A stretch of 64,000 nt of DNA from Craterostigma plantagineum. Its lineage: Eukaryota > Streptophyta > Magnoliopsida > Lamiales > Linderniaceae. The first letter of the stretch is position 1. Each line of letters opens with the position of its first letter. Where the stretch lies: positions 21,143,501 to 21,207,500 of the forward strand of contig JAPQWV010000017.1 of NCBI GenBank assembly GCA_027422505.1, written 5' to 3'. This document shows positions 11,730 through 22,272 of this stretch, one piece after another. The notes beneath the pieces are model-generated. The model was not told the origin of the DNA. It did no database searches and saw only the letters and a list, made by a program, of their open reading frames with translations. The translations under genes and the position numbers were made by a program.

Positions 11730-11774
11730 AATTAGGACGAAGGCTATGGCAGGTTTTAGGCCTTCGTCCTAATT
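11730..11774 (+). other. Perfect 15-bp inverted repeat in HMGB 3' UTR
   Basis: The arm aattaggacgaaggc (11730-11744) is followed by a 15-base loop and its exact complement (11760-11774), starting 75 bases after the stop codon. In RNA this would form a 15-bp stem without mismatches. It could be a 3' UTR stability element or part of 3' end formation. It could also be the scar of a small inverted-repeat transposon. No target duplication flanks it. Confidence 0.75.
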
Positions 11775-12351
11775 ATGGATCTCCTCTGTTTAAGTAGTTA
11801 ATATTTATTACAGCTTTGGAATGGACTGGATTGTCAACTCTGTAGCTTTTGTTCTGAGTTAGAAGTGTCTGTGTTGGTTGAAACTTCTACCAATATGTGT
11901 GGTAGTAACATTATGTGTAAGCCTCAGCCTTTGTAATTGTCTGACTCTCAATCCGATGGTGTTTGTTGTACTTCTTGCTCTTTTATTGAAAAAAAAAAGC
12001 ATAACTTTAAGGAAAAATAAAGGGGCTTTTCTTTAATTATTTATTAGTAATCTCACTGAACATATCAAATTGATAATATAGGTATTCTCGTGATCATTTG
12101 TCATGGTGTAGTGATTAAATATGATCACCACGTTTTTTACTGACATATTTTTGCTTAATTACTTGAAAAAGTTTTTGATGGTAGCAACATTGTGACATAA
12201 TGATAGGACTTTAGTTTGTCAATTTTTGTACTCGTTGACGGGCTTAAAGAGCAGTTACAGTAAGATTAATTAAAAAAAGTTTGGCCAACGCTCAATAGTC
12301 ACAGAAATGTTTATTTTATGTAGTACTAAATTACTCGATAAAAAAAGCCCA
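11775..12351. other. Intergenic AT-rich region
   Basis: Contains the remaining HMGB 3' UTR and flank (poly(A)-signal-like AT-rich words up to about 12000). No ORF, repeat or RNA gene was seen. Confidence 0.5.
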
Positions 12352-12533
12352 GCCAAATAGAGAAATGATTATACAGATATAGAAACTATCAATATTTGAA
12401 CTATCAAGTCCTCTGAATTGTCAAGGTTCAAATAAAATCCATGCCAAATAGAGAAATGATTATACAGATATAGAAACTATCAATATTTGAACTATCAAGT
12501 CCTCTGAATTGTCAAGGTTCAAATAAAATCCAT
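12352..12533. repeat. Two tandem copies of a 91-bp unit at the LINE 5' junction
   Basis: The unit starting gccaaatagagaaatgatta at 12352 is repeated at 12443 with almost no change; the two copies end at 12442 and about 12533. Each copy contains agtcctctgaattgtc (12407-12422 and 12498-12513), which also reappears behind the LINE poly(A) tail. The duplicated unit therefore spans the insertion junction and probably arose after, or during, integration. Confidence 0.85.
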
Positions 12534-12584
12534 ATATATGAGCTTTTTCTCTCTCTAGGTTTCTCTCTCTAGGGATTCCTTGCC

Positions 12585-13821
12585 ATGGCGAAGAAGAAGA
12601 ACTCTCGGCCGCCACATACTCCGCCTACTCCGATCATCACCGCGCCGCTACACACCCCGTCACCGAAGGCGATTGACACTGAATCGTTGATTAGTGGCGA
12701 GTCGAAACCAATGGAACAGGAACCTTTTGGTTTTGTGAAGAGTACGACGAAGGAAGGAAATGTGCAATCCAATAACGTTTGGGCGAACTTTGATATCTCA
12801 AAACTCAGGAATGGAGGAAGCAAGTTAGAATACATTGCGCCGGAAACGGCAAATGGCCAGAGATATGGAACAATTTGTGCGGAGGAAATTGATGAGGAAG
12901 TGAGTTACTGGAGCTCATCTGTTATATGCTATGTTTTAGGGGCCAATCCACCTTTCAACATCATGAACGGATATCTACAGAGGGTATGGAAGCAAGCAGG
13001 GCTTATCAAAGTAATGCAAGTAAGATCGGGATTATTTTTAGCCAAATTTGCATCGATCGAACAAAGAGACCAGATTATCCAAGCTTCGATACTGCATTTT
13101 GATCGTAAACCGGTGATCTCCATGGTCTAAGAACACGGAATTTAAGAAAGCGGCAGTGACAAAAGTACCAATCTGGATCAGATTTCCGCAATTGGACCTA
13201 AAATATTGGGGACTGAGATCTCTTAGCAGATTGGCGAGTGTGGTGGGATATCCTATCATGGCTGATAGTGTCACCGAGAGAAAAGAGAGGGTCTCATACG
13301 CTCGAATGTTGGTTGAAGTAGAACTCGGAAAGGAACTAGCTGAGACTGTCCTCTTCGTCAATGAAGATGGACTGATGATCGAACAGGAAGTAGTATACGA
13401 GTGGAAACCCACTCAATGCAAGTTCTGCTCTACATATGGACACACAGAGGAGGTGTGCCGACGAAAGGAGGACAAGCAGAATGGGAAAACTTTAAATGAT
13501 CGAAAGGGGAATCAAACAGAGGAGCCAAATGGACCGAAGAGACTTCCACCCAGGCTGATGGAGAGGACAGAAAAGGTCCCTGTGCACGAAGGAGCAACTC
13601 TGATGAAGAGCAAAGATAGCGGGATGGCCCAAACGGAACACAAGGACAAAGGTCACGTGGGGACAAAAGGAAACTGGTTTATAGAACAGGAGGGGGCTGA
13701 GGTGAACCAGCACAATGGGGCTAAGAGGAGCATTAATATGGAGGGGATTGGAAAGAAATATTCCGCAGCGAAAGGTTACGATCCTCCTAAGCCGAGGGAG
13801 GATATAGCCTCTCATGGATAG
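12585..13821 (+). pseudogene. LINE ORF1 (DUF4283 domain, CCHC knuckle), one frameshift
   Basis: The ATG at 12585 follows a CT-rich leader. The first part (to 13130) contains the DUF4283-type RNA-binding domain common in plant L1 ORF1 proteins (segment SVICYVLGANPPFNIMNGYL). The reading then shifts frame near 13128 and continues to 13821 with a zinc knuckle CKFCSTYGHTEEVC near 13418-13460 and a low-complexity tail. The break is a small indel close to GTCTAAGAAC. The product would have bound the element RNA as a chaperone. ORF2 begins at 13814, overlapping the end of ORF1 by a few bases. Confidence 0.85.
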
Positions 13822-16800
13822 GATTGGTATTTGGAATGTGAGGGGCTTAAATGCCCCAAACAAGCAGTTAGAGGTTGCCTCTTTCTGCAAAAAACAGGGT
13901 CTAAAAATAATGTGTATGGTGGAAACGAAACTGAAAAAGAATCAGGTGGGAAACGTTATGAATAAGATGTTTAGGCAGTGGTCCTATTGCCACAACCTTG
14001 AGCTACATCCAAATGGCAGAATTATATTAGCTTGGGAGGAGAATGTCCAAGTCCAAGTGATTAGGTGCTCGGACCAGCTAATGCACTTCCATGTAGAAAT
14101 GCCGTAGAGACAACCTATAGTGATGACTTGTGTATATGCTCACAATCTAGGGGCACAAAGGGAGGCATTGTGGACTGAGTTAGTGGAAATCAGTCATGCC
14201 ATTCATAACCCATGGCTTGTCTGGGGGGATTTCAACTGTATATTGAAAGAAAATGATAAAGTTGGAGGCAATCCCATCAACCTGAGGGATACCATGAATT
14301 TGAGGGATGTATCAACCAATGTGGGTTACTGGAAATGAAAAGGAAGGGCTGCGAATTCACTTGGTCAAACAAACAAGAAGGAGAGAGGAGGGTCTGGAGC
14401 AAGTTGGATTGGGTTTTCATAAACCCGAGATGGATGAATGAATTTCCTGATGTGGAGGCTTGGTTCTTACCTGAGGGGATCTCAGACCATACCCCGGTGA
14501 TATTAAAGGACAATGCTGCGGTCGCTACAAACAATCGACAATTTAGATTTTTCAACATGTGGTGCACGGCCCCCTGCTTTAAAGAGGCAGTGAAACAGGG
14601 ATGGAGGTGTGAACATCCGGGAAATGTCATGTGGAGATTGGTGCAGAAACTGAAATATTGCAGAAAACCACTTAGGGAGGTGAATTCATCATGCTTCGCT
14701 GACATTGTCAACAAAGCTGATAGGATGAGGGAATCTCTGCAATGTCTTCAGGAGTCGCTGCACACTGACCCACTGAATGATGACCTAATAAAACAAGAAA
14801 GGGCCCTGCAAGAGGAGTTTCATTATGTGACACTGGCAGCGAGTAAGTTCCTACAGCAGAAAGCAATAATGAAGTGGCTAAGAGAGGGAGATACTAACTC
14901 AGCCTATTTCCACGTAGTCCTGAGACAAAGGACTTATAGGAACAGGATATCCTCTATCTTGGATGAACATGACCAGCCTATCTCCGATCAGAAAGGGATC
15001 ATGGACTTTCTGACTGAGTACTACAAAGGCGTCTTGGGAGTGGAAGGTGTGGTAGGGGAGGAACCGGATGAAATCACAGCTCAGGTGGGCTACAGATTGG
15101 ATCCCATGGACCAAGTGGTGCTGATGCAGGGGTTCTCCGAAGCGGAAATTTCTAAGGCAATTCACTCTATACATGCGGATTCTGCGCCTTGGCCCGACGG
15201 ATTTGGTAGTGGGTTTTACAGGGAAGCTTGGGATATTGTAGGTCATGATGTGAAGGAAGCAGTATTGGAATTCTTTAAAAATGGCAGATTACTGAAAGAG
15301 GTTAATTTTACCTCTCTCACCCTAATCCCGAAATTGGATCATCCCTCCAAGGCAGCAGATTTTAGGCCGATTGCGTGCTGTAATGTGATATACAAATGCA
15401 TATCCAAACTGCTTGGTGGCAGATTAAAACGGGTGCTGCCTAAGCTTATCGATGAAAATCAAAGTGCCTTCATCAAAGATCGCTCTATTGTGCATAACAT
15501 CTTGATAAGCCAAGACCTTCTCAAGTTGTACAACAGGAAGAATGCCTCGGCAAGATGTCTAATGAAAATCGATCTGCGGAAAGCATACGATATGGTGGAG
15601 TGGGAATTCCTAAAGAAATGGCTTGGACTGATGCGGTTTCCTCCTAAGTTCATTAGTTGGATTATGGAGTGTGTTAGTACCACATCATTCACAGTTTCCT
15701 TAAATGGGCAAAGTGGGAATGTGTTCAGAGGGAAGAGGGGTTTACGACAGGGAGATCCCCTATCTCCACTGCTATTTGTCATTGTGATGGAATACCTAAC
15801 AAGGAGGCTGAGACGAGAGGCCACTTGTAAGGAATTCAAGTTTCATCCACAGTGTAAGGAACTGAACCTCATCAATCTTTGCTTTGCCGATGACTTAATG
15901 ATTTTTTGCAAAGGGACAAAAGGGGCAGTGGCGACAGTTAAGAGGGCCTTGGATGGATTCTCAGCCGCAACAGGGTTGCAGGCAAATGCAGCGAAGTCTA
16001 GCATATTTTGTGCGGGGGTTTCACACAAACTGGCGGAGGAATTGCAGGCTGTTTCGGGTTTTCAGCAAGGGTCTCTCCCTATGAGATACCTAGGCATCCC
16101 CATCTCTCCTTCCAAATGGACTAAAACAACTTGCCAAAGTTTAGTGAACAGAATAACGGCAAGGATCAAAATATGGTCGTCGCGGCATCTCTCATATGCG
16201 GGACGTTTATGCCTCATAAACTCCGTCCTATTAGCTTGCCATGGCTATTGGGGAGGCATGTTTGTCTTACCCAAAGCGGTACTGAAGAATATCGATCGGC
16301 TGTGCCGAGAGTTTCTCTGGAAGGGAACCATTGGAGGGAAATACTTGAGTTTGGTCAACTGGGATATGGTATGTAGACCTAAAACAGCAGGTGGACTTAG
16401 CATTAAAAGCTGCGAGGTGTGGAATAACGCCTTATTGGGGAAGCAGATTTGGGACTTAGCCTCAAAAGCAAATAGACTATGGGTACGCTGGATGAACGGC
16501 GTCTATTTGAAAAATGAGGATTTTTGGAGCCACAAAGCCCCCCAAGATTGCTGCTGGGCTTGGCGCAAACTGAACAAAGTCAAGAATCTGTTTGCAGGGA
16601 ACTACTTGGGAGGGAAATGGCTGAGTACGCAGAATGGCAAATATACTACCAGCTCGGGGTATGTGTGGCTGATTGGGCCGGCTCAAAAATGGAGCTTATC
16701 TGTTTCGGCTTGGAAGAGAATAAATGTGCCTAAACACTGTATTATTGGGTGGCTATTATTCAGGAACGAGCTGCTTACCTTGGATAGAATCGCAGCATGG

Positions 16801-17238
16801 GGAATCGTGGTTCAGGAACCTAAATGTCGACTATGCTATGAAGCAAACGAGTCAGCCTCACATCTGTTTTTCCTCTGTAGTTTCAGCAAGTAGGTGATAA
16901 TGGAAATCGCTAAGTGGCTGCAGACCAAGCCTCTGTCGGGGTACTTATCCGTGTGGAGCTCTTGGATTAAAACCACTGCGAGGAAAAGATGCTTACGGTA
17001 CAAGGTGGAAGCTATGTGCTACGTGGCGGCCATCTATCATATATGGAATGAACGGAATAAGCGCATACATGGGGAAGGAACCAACAACGTAGGAGCCAAG
17101 GGGATTGCGGCGATAGTAAGTCGGGAGGTGAAAGGAAGAGCTTTAACAAAGTATAAAGCGACACGGAATACCAAAGATAGGGATTTTATCGAGCAAATCT
17201 GTAGAAGATATATATTAGTTGAGTCGAAGGAGATGTAG
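13814..17238 (+). pseudogene. LINE ORF2: endonuclease, reverse transcriptase, zf-RVT; three lesions
   Basis: The ATG is at 13814. An exonuclease-endonuclease-phosphatase domain comes first (IWNVRGLN, VWGDFNCI, SDHTP), cutting target DNA. Reverse transcriptase follows (about 15100-16200) with the catalytic LCFADDLMIF at about 15875-15905 and the preceding GLRQGDPLSP. A zf-RVT domain (CRLCYEANESASHLFFLC) lies near 16840 and a C-terminal extension runs to 17238. Lesions: an in-frame TAG at 14105-14107, a frameshift between about 14280 and 14335, and a TAG at 16891-16893 after which the same frame continues. About 1100 codons would be normal for plant L1 ORF2. Confidence 0.9.
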
Positions 17239-17310
17239 GTCAGAGGGGTATATGGGACAGTATACATTGGTTCTCGTGGTAATGAAGTTTTCCTTACCAA
17301 AAAAAAAAAA

Positions 17311-17325
17311 GTCTTCTGAATTGTC
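17311..17325. repeat. 3' copy of LINE target-site duplication
   Basis: gtcttctgaattgtc directly follows the poly(A) tail and matches 12408-12422 and 12499-12513 with one difference. Confidence 0.8.
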
Positions 17326-17347
17326 GCATAGGGAGATATTTTATTTA

Positions 17348-17481
17348 GAGTGCGTTTGGTACGCGGAATTCGACGTGGAAATGAAAAGAAAAGTCTGGTT
17401 ATAGACATTGAATCTCACGTGTCGTACCATTCCACTTTTCTTTTTCTTTTCCACGTCAAAATCCGTAAACCAAACGGAGCC
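17348..17481. mobile_element. Tourist-like MITE (PIF/Harbinger type), 134 bp
   Basis: Flanked by TTA on both sides (17345-17347 and 17482-17484), the target duplication of PIF/Harbinger elements. The ends are inverted repeats of about 45 bp with mismatches: left begins gagtgcgtttggtacgcgga, and the complement of the right end begins ggctccgtttggtttacgga. Both arms continue with GACGTGGAAA and an A/G-rich run. There is no coding capacity. It lies 35 bases from the LINE tail. Confidence 0.8.
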
Positions 17482-17651
17482 TTAGGGTTTGTTCGTCGAT
17501 GGACAACTGCACTCGAACTTTAATCAATTTTTCTATATGAACCGACGATCTAATAAACATTTAACAATCCAATATATCTTATTGTTATACGACCATATAT
17601 CATTCAGCAAAAAATCATAGAACAAACATCACAACCCAAATTTTCCCAAAC

Positions 17652-18158
17652 TTATGTCAAAAGCGAAGCAACCGCCAGCAAAACAGAAATCCAATCCTCA
17701 GCACTGTTCTCCGCCTTGGCCAGCGCCGGCGGTTCTTTCCCGGCACCAAACTCGTCGGAGCAAGTGCCCACGTCAGTTAAAGCCGTCGAGGCATAAGTCC
17801 TCAGACTAGAAACGTCTCTGCCCTTCAGAAAACCACTGCACTTTTTTAGGGCGTCGATGGAATCTCCGAAGTTCTCTATGCAAGTTTCTATGATGGCTTT
17901 GTTTCCACTGTTCTTAACGGAGTTTGCCACTGAGATCGAAGACATTGCGGTGGCTTGCGATTTGTCGATGGAGATCTGAGTCAGGCCCACGAGGTCGGCC
18001 CGGCCCGAGCCAGGTGCGGATCTTAGGAGCTGTTTGCACGTGTTTGGGCTTTTTGCTTTGGCGCAGACAGTGTCTATTAGATCGGCTTTTATGACGAGGG
18101 ACGATGTTAGCATGAGGGAGGTTATTAAGAGGACAACGTTGGTGTATGATTGTGCCAT
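17652..18158 (-). CDS. Invertase / pectin methylesterase inhibitor family protein, 168 aa
   Basis: A single-exon ORF with a clear signal peptide (residues 1 to about 25, hydrophobic core VVLLITSLMLTSSLVI), so it is secreted to the cell wall or vacuole. The family's four conserved cysteines are visible: C32 and C41 form the first pair, C93 and C133 the second; C107 is extra. The rest is the expected four-helix bundle length (about 145 residues). Members bind and block either acid invertase or pectin methylesterase; sequence alone does not tell which. ATG at 18158-18156, stop at 17652. Intact, with no sign of damage. Confidence 0.9.
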   Translation of the reverse strand: MAQSYTNVVLLITSLMLTSSLVIKADLIDTVCAKAKSPNTCKQLLRSAPGSGRADLVGLTQISIDKSQATAMSSISVANSVKNSGNKAIIETCIENFGDSIDALKKCSGFLKGRDVSSLRTYASTALTDVGTCSDEFGAGKEPPALAKAENSAEDWISVLLAVASLLT

Positions 18159-18611
18159 TGAAAATACATATGTGAATATCTGTATAGATGATCATAGTTG
18201 ATAGGTAATGGTCTTGTTTATATGTATGCAAGAGGTTGAATTGTTTGGAGAATTACGGAAGTTACGATTCAGTAAATATTTTTTTTTGTTAAAGTTTTAA
18301 GATTATATAGAAGGTTGAATATATTGATTTTGTAATAGTCCAAAATTTTTGACTTTTTTTTTGTAGAGGAAGGGATAGTTTATGGTAATGTAACGAAATG
18401 CACAAGATATTTCGTTGACTTTTATGTTTCAAATCATATCCAAACATTTGTTTATGAACTTGAATTGTTTTATTCATTTTTCTTTTGGTAGAGAATTGAT
18501 TAATACTGTGTTTTATTCATTGTTGAACTTGATGACTGATCTTGATTCTATCATGAGAGATACTTATTTTATTTACACCACGACATCATAACGATATACG
18601 AAGATAAAATA
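18159..18611. other. Promoter/intergenic DNA of PMEI gene
   Basis: AT-rich, with several poly-T runs. It should contain the PMEI promoter. No other gene or repeat was recognised up to the copia insertion. Confidence 0.4.
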
Positions 18612-18616
18612 GTATC

Positions 18617-18809
18617 TGTTAAAGATACGCCATAATATCAAATATCTATTCTATATTTAGCTTATCATTATCTTTAGGAAAAGATATGATTTAGACAGTC
18701 ATCGTATACTGTCCATACTTGTAACGATCTTATCTAGTCCTTGTACAACTGTATATAAACTGTACTGAGAGTCAATTACAAGCGTTTTCTACAACCTATT
18801 ATTCCTTTA
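18617..18809 (+). repeat. 5' LTR of outer copia element (193 bp)
   Basis: Matches 36788-36986 almost throughout. The 3' copy is 6 bases longer at one place (aatgaatcatacaagc against aattacaagc) and has a few substitutions. A TATA-like gtatataaactg lies near the right end. Confidence 0.93.
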
Positions 18810-18822
18810 TGGTATCAGAGCC
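18810..18822 (+). promoter_or_regulatory. Primer binding site, initiator tRNA-Met type
   Basis: TGGTATCAGAGCC directly follows the LTR without spacer. Confidence 0.9.
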
Positions 18823-18860
18823 ACAAGAAGCAAATCAAAAGCTCTCTCAACCGATTCTAC

Positions 18861-21829
18861 ATGGCCTCCTCATTTCAAGATACTCATATTACATCATTCA
18901 ACGCACCATCTCATCTCCCTACTAAACTATCTCAATCCAATTTCTCAGTCTGGAGAACCGTCTTCACTCAGCACTAGTTGGCTATGGTTTACTTGGCTAC
19001 ATCAATGGTACATTCCCCAAACCTGCATCAACAATAACCGACCCAAAAGATGCCATCAAAATTGTCCAAAACCCAGATTTAACACTCTGGTACAGACAAG
19101 ATCAACTGATCCTCAACGCCATCCTTGGAAGTTGTGCTGCAGAAATACAATCTCACATCTCATCTGTGACCTCCTCCAAAGAAGCATGGGACCGTCTATG
19201 TGTTCTATTTGCTAACAAATCTCGCACTTGCATTGTATCCCTCAAAGAAAAACTTCATAGCAATCCACGAGGCACTCGCACAATAACAGAGTATATGCAA
19301 GATGTCAGGGCCACTGCGGATGCTCTTGCCATAGATGGCAAAACCCATCGATGAAGAAGACCTCATTATACATGTTCTTGCTGGCATTGGATCAGATTTT
19401 GCTCCTGTCGCTGCTGCCGCCCGCATGCGTGATAGTCCGATCACCTTCGATGAATTGTTTGATAAGCTCGAGGTCTTCGAACGGGAAAACAGATCCAAAA
19501 CTGAGATAGATCCATCCATCACCCTCGCAACAGCTAATCGTGTCACCACTCACTCAAGTCAAAACCGGACATGGAACCCTCGCCCCAACCACAACTCCAA
19601 TCGCCCCACCTGGAACGCGACGCATAAAAACCAAAACTCATTCACCCCCAACAACCGATCCGGCTGGAATTCGCCTCGTCCCAATAAACCTCCACGCTCA
19701 TCTGCGACTTTCTGCAATTACTGTGAGATACCAGGTCATCAAACTCATGAATGTCGTAAACTGGCCAGTTTCCTTCGCCACAATAATGTGCAGGTCAACT
19801 CTACACCAGGTGATCAAATATCTCAGCCTACTGTCAATATGACATCTCTTCGCAGACCGCCGTCTCAACAATGGTTATTTGACACCGGGGCATCTCACCA
19901 TGTTACTGGCGATGTAAACAATCTCCATCAATTCTCACACTACGGTGGTCCAGATGAGCTCAATATCAGTGATGGTTCAGGTTTGCGAATATCTCACATT
20001 GGTAACACCAAAATCACTCATAATAACACTTCATTTTCTTTGAATAATGTTCTTTGTGCCCCATCGATTCAGACCAACCTCGTCTCTGTTTCTAAATTTT
20101 GCCAAACAAATAATGTCTCACTTGAATTTTTCCCCTTCATTTTCATGTCAACGATCTGCGCACGGGGGCGAAAATGCTTCGCGGGGAGAACATTAATGGT
20201 GTCTATTGCATTCCCAGTTCTATAAATCCTCAACTCCATCACACCACAAAATCTCAACTCGACGAGTGGCACAAACGTTTAGGTAATCCAACTCCCACTA
20301 TTATTCGTTCAGTTTTTAACTCAAGTGATTTGAAGTTTAAGTTGTTAGACTCGCAATTTCACTGTCGTTCTTGTGCCTTGAATAAAATTGCCTTTTTCTG
20401 AAAACTCACTTCACAGCTCAAAACCACTTGAATTACTTTACAATGATGTTGGGGTCCTACTAGTACCTCACTTGATGGTTTTCGTTATTATCTAATATTC
20501 GTTGATCACTTTAGCAAATACATCTGGCTTTATCCCATGAAAAAAAGTCTGATGTTGCTGGTTTATTTCCTCAATTTAAGCTATTAGTAGAAAAATATTT
20601 TCATCATCCAATTATCTCTATCTATACAGATAATGCTGGCGAATATATTTCTCTCGCATCCATTTTACACTCATATGGTATCTCACACTTTAAACGCCAC
20701 CTTACACACCTGAACATAATGGAACATCAGAAAGACGTCATCGCCACATCGTCGAAACAGGTCTAGCTCTTCTTCATACTGCCTCCCTTCCTATCTCATA
20801 CTGGTCATATGCGTTTCAAACAGCTGTTTACCTGATCAATCGGCTCCCAAGCCCATTTCTCAACTTTCAGTCACCATTTCAAAACATATTTCATCGCAAA
20901 CCATCCTATTCCCGCCTCAAAATTTTCGGCTGCTTGTGCTATCCTTGGTTGCGACCTTATAGTAGTTCCAAACTTCAACCTCGATCCGCACCATGTATCT
21001 TTCTTGGCTACTCCACTAGCCAATCTGCCTACATCTGCTTTGATCCCACTTCCAGAAAGACCTTCATCTCCCGCCATTGTACGATTTTTCGAACATATTT
21101 TTCCCATGCAGGATAACAATAGACAATAATGAACTCCTCGCCAGCATTGGAACCTTTTTCTGCAGAGTCCACTATAAGTAATACTTTTTCATCCCGCTCT
21201 CATTCTCATTATTTTAATCCCATTAATATAATCCATGTCCCCACATCATCACACAAATGACATCCACAGAACATCCACCCTCAGGCTCAACAACTGATAT
21301 CCCATCTTCCTCTCCCAACAAAACATCACCTCCCACAACTATACACTCTTCTCCACATTCCTTGTCCTCGCCTCACTCTTCTCCTCAACCGCCTCGTTAC
21401 AATCTTCGGTCTTCACAGACTCGAAAACAAACTCAAAGTATTTCAACCCCAAGTTTGTGAACCACGGCACGTCTCATCCCCTTCCTTTGACCCTTGAACC
21501 TAAGACTTTGTCCGAAGCAATGAAGGATGAAAAATGGCGTGCTGCTATGTCAGAAGAGTTTGATGCGCTTCTAGGGAATGGAACTTGGGATCTTGTGCCA
21601 TGTGGGACTCAAAATCTTGTTGGCTGTCGTTGGATTTTTCGTATAAAACGAAATATGGATTGCTAAGTACAAAGCACTTCTCGTCGCCAAGGGATATCAT
21701 CAACGTCCGGGCTTAGATTACTCTGAGACATTCAGTCCCGTCTCAAAACCAACGACTATACGCTTGATTCTTAGTTTGGCCCTTACGTATGGTTGGAAAC
21801 TTCGTCAGTTGGATATCGATAATGCTTTT
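18861..21829 (+). pseudogene. Outer copia gag, protease, integrase and first part of RT (broken)
   Basis: Gag starts at ATG 18861 and hits an in-frame TAG at 18975-18977. It resumes in other frames and includes a zinc knuckle CNYCEIPGHQTHEC near 19715. A DTGASHH protease motif lies near 19880. A gag-pre-integrase zinc site and integrase core follow (20230-20770), with further frame changes, then the linker and the start of reverse transcriptase (21457-21829). The reading is cut at 21829 by the nested element, inside the conserved QLDIDNAF motif. Protein order is normal for copia. Confidence 0.88.
21825..21829. repeat. Target-site duplication CTTTT (left) of inner element
   Basis: CTTTT here and again at 35591-35595 flank the inner element exactly. 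Confidence 0.9.
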
Positions 21830-22135
21830 TGTAGGTCCACTTGTTACCAAACAAGGATCAAAAGATTATTAGAAAGATTAAGTTCGTATGAAGCACCTTT
21901 TAGTGTGTGTTTGTGTGTGTGTTAATCGAGAGCTGCTTCAAGGATTTTTCTTTTGATAAACCCTAACAAGGGTATAAACGGGCTTTATATACCACAAACA
22001 CTTTGGTATATTAAAGCCCAAGTCCAAAACTTCTACAAAGTACTAATTGTCTCCCCAACCTACTCCAATACATTAATATCACAATTTTAACCCAAACCAC
22101 AAATAACTAGAGGACACTATAATTATTTCCTAACA
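21830..22135 (-). repeat. 3' LTR of inner element (306 bp)
   Basis: Starts (plus strand) TGTAGGTCCACTTG and ends TTTCCTAACA. Differs from 35285-35590 by gataaacc/gatgaacc and aaacactt/aaactctt. Confidence 0.95.
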
Positions 22136-22150
22136 ATCTCCCCCTTAGTG
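22136..22150 (-). promoter_or_regulatory. Polypurine tract next to 3' LTR
   Basis: On the minus strand CACTAAGGGGGAGAT directly precedes the LTR, where plus-strand DNA synthesis would be primed. Confidence 0.8.
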
Positions 22151-22272
22151 TCCTCGTCCTTTAGTTGATGTCTTCTGCGTCTTCCTTTTCTTGGGGCTCG
22201 CTAGCTCGTATGGTGATTCCGAAGTCCTAAGATGTGTTCATATGACCTTAAAACACTTCGTAATGATACTCT

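Larger units (their letters stand above)
12423..17310 (+). mobile_element. L1-type LINE (non-LTR retrotransposon), nearly full length
   Basis: A non-LTR element with a 5' leader, ORF1 (nucleic-acid binding), ORF2 (endonuclease plus reverse transcriptase) and a poly(A) tail at 17299-17310. The tail is followed by gtcttctgaattgtc, which matches agtcctctgaattgtc at the 5' side with one mismatch: a target-site duplication of about 15-16 bp, typical of L1 integration. The exact 5' end is either 12423 or 12514 because the target repeat is itself duplicated. Both ORFs carry a few frame lesions, so the copy is inactive but young enough to keep its duplication. Confidence 0.9.

Noticed and set aside
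13814..17238. Retron or diversity-generating RT
   Set aside because: The AP-type endonuclease, FADD motif and poly(A) tail define a plant L1 LINE.
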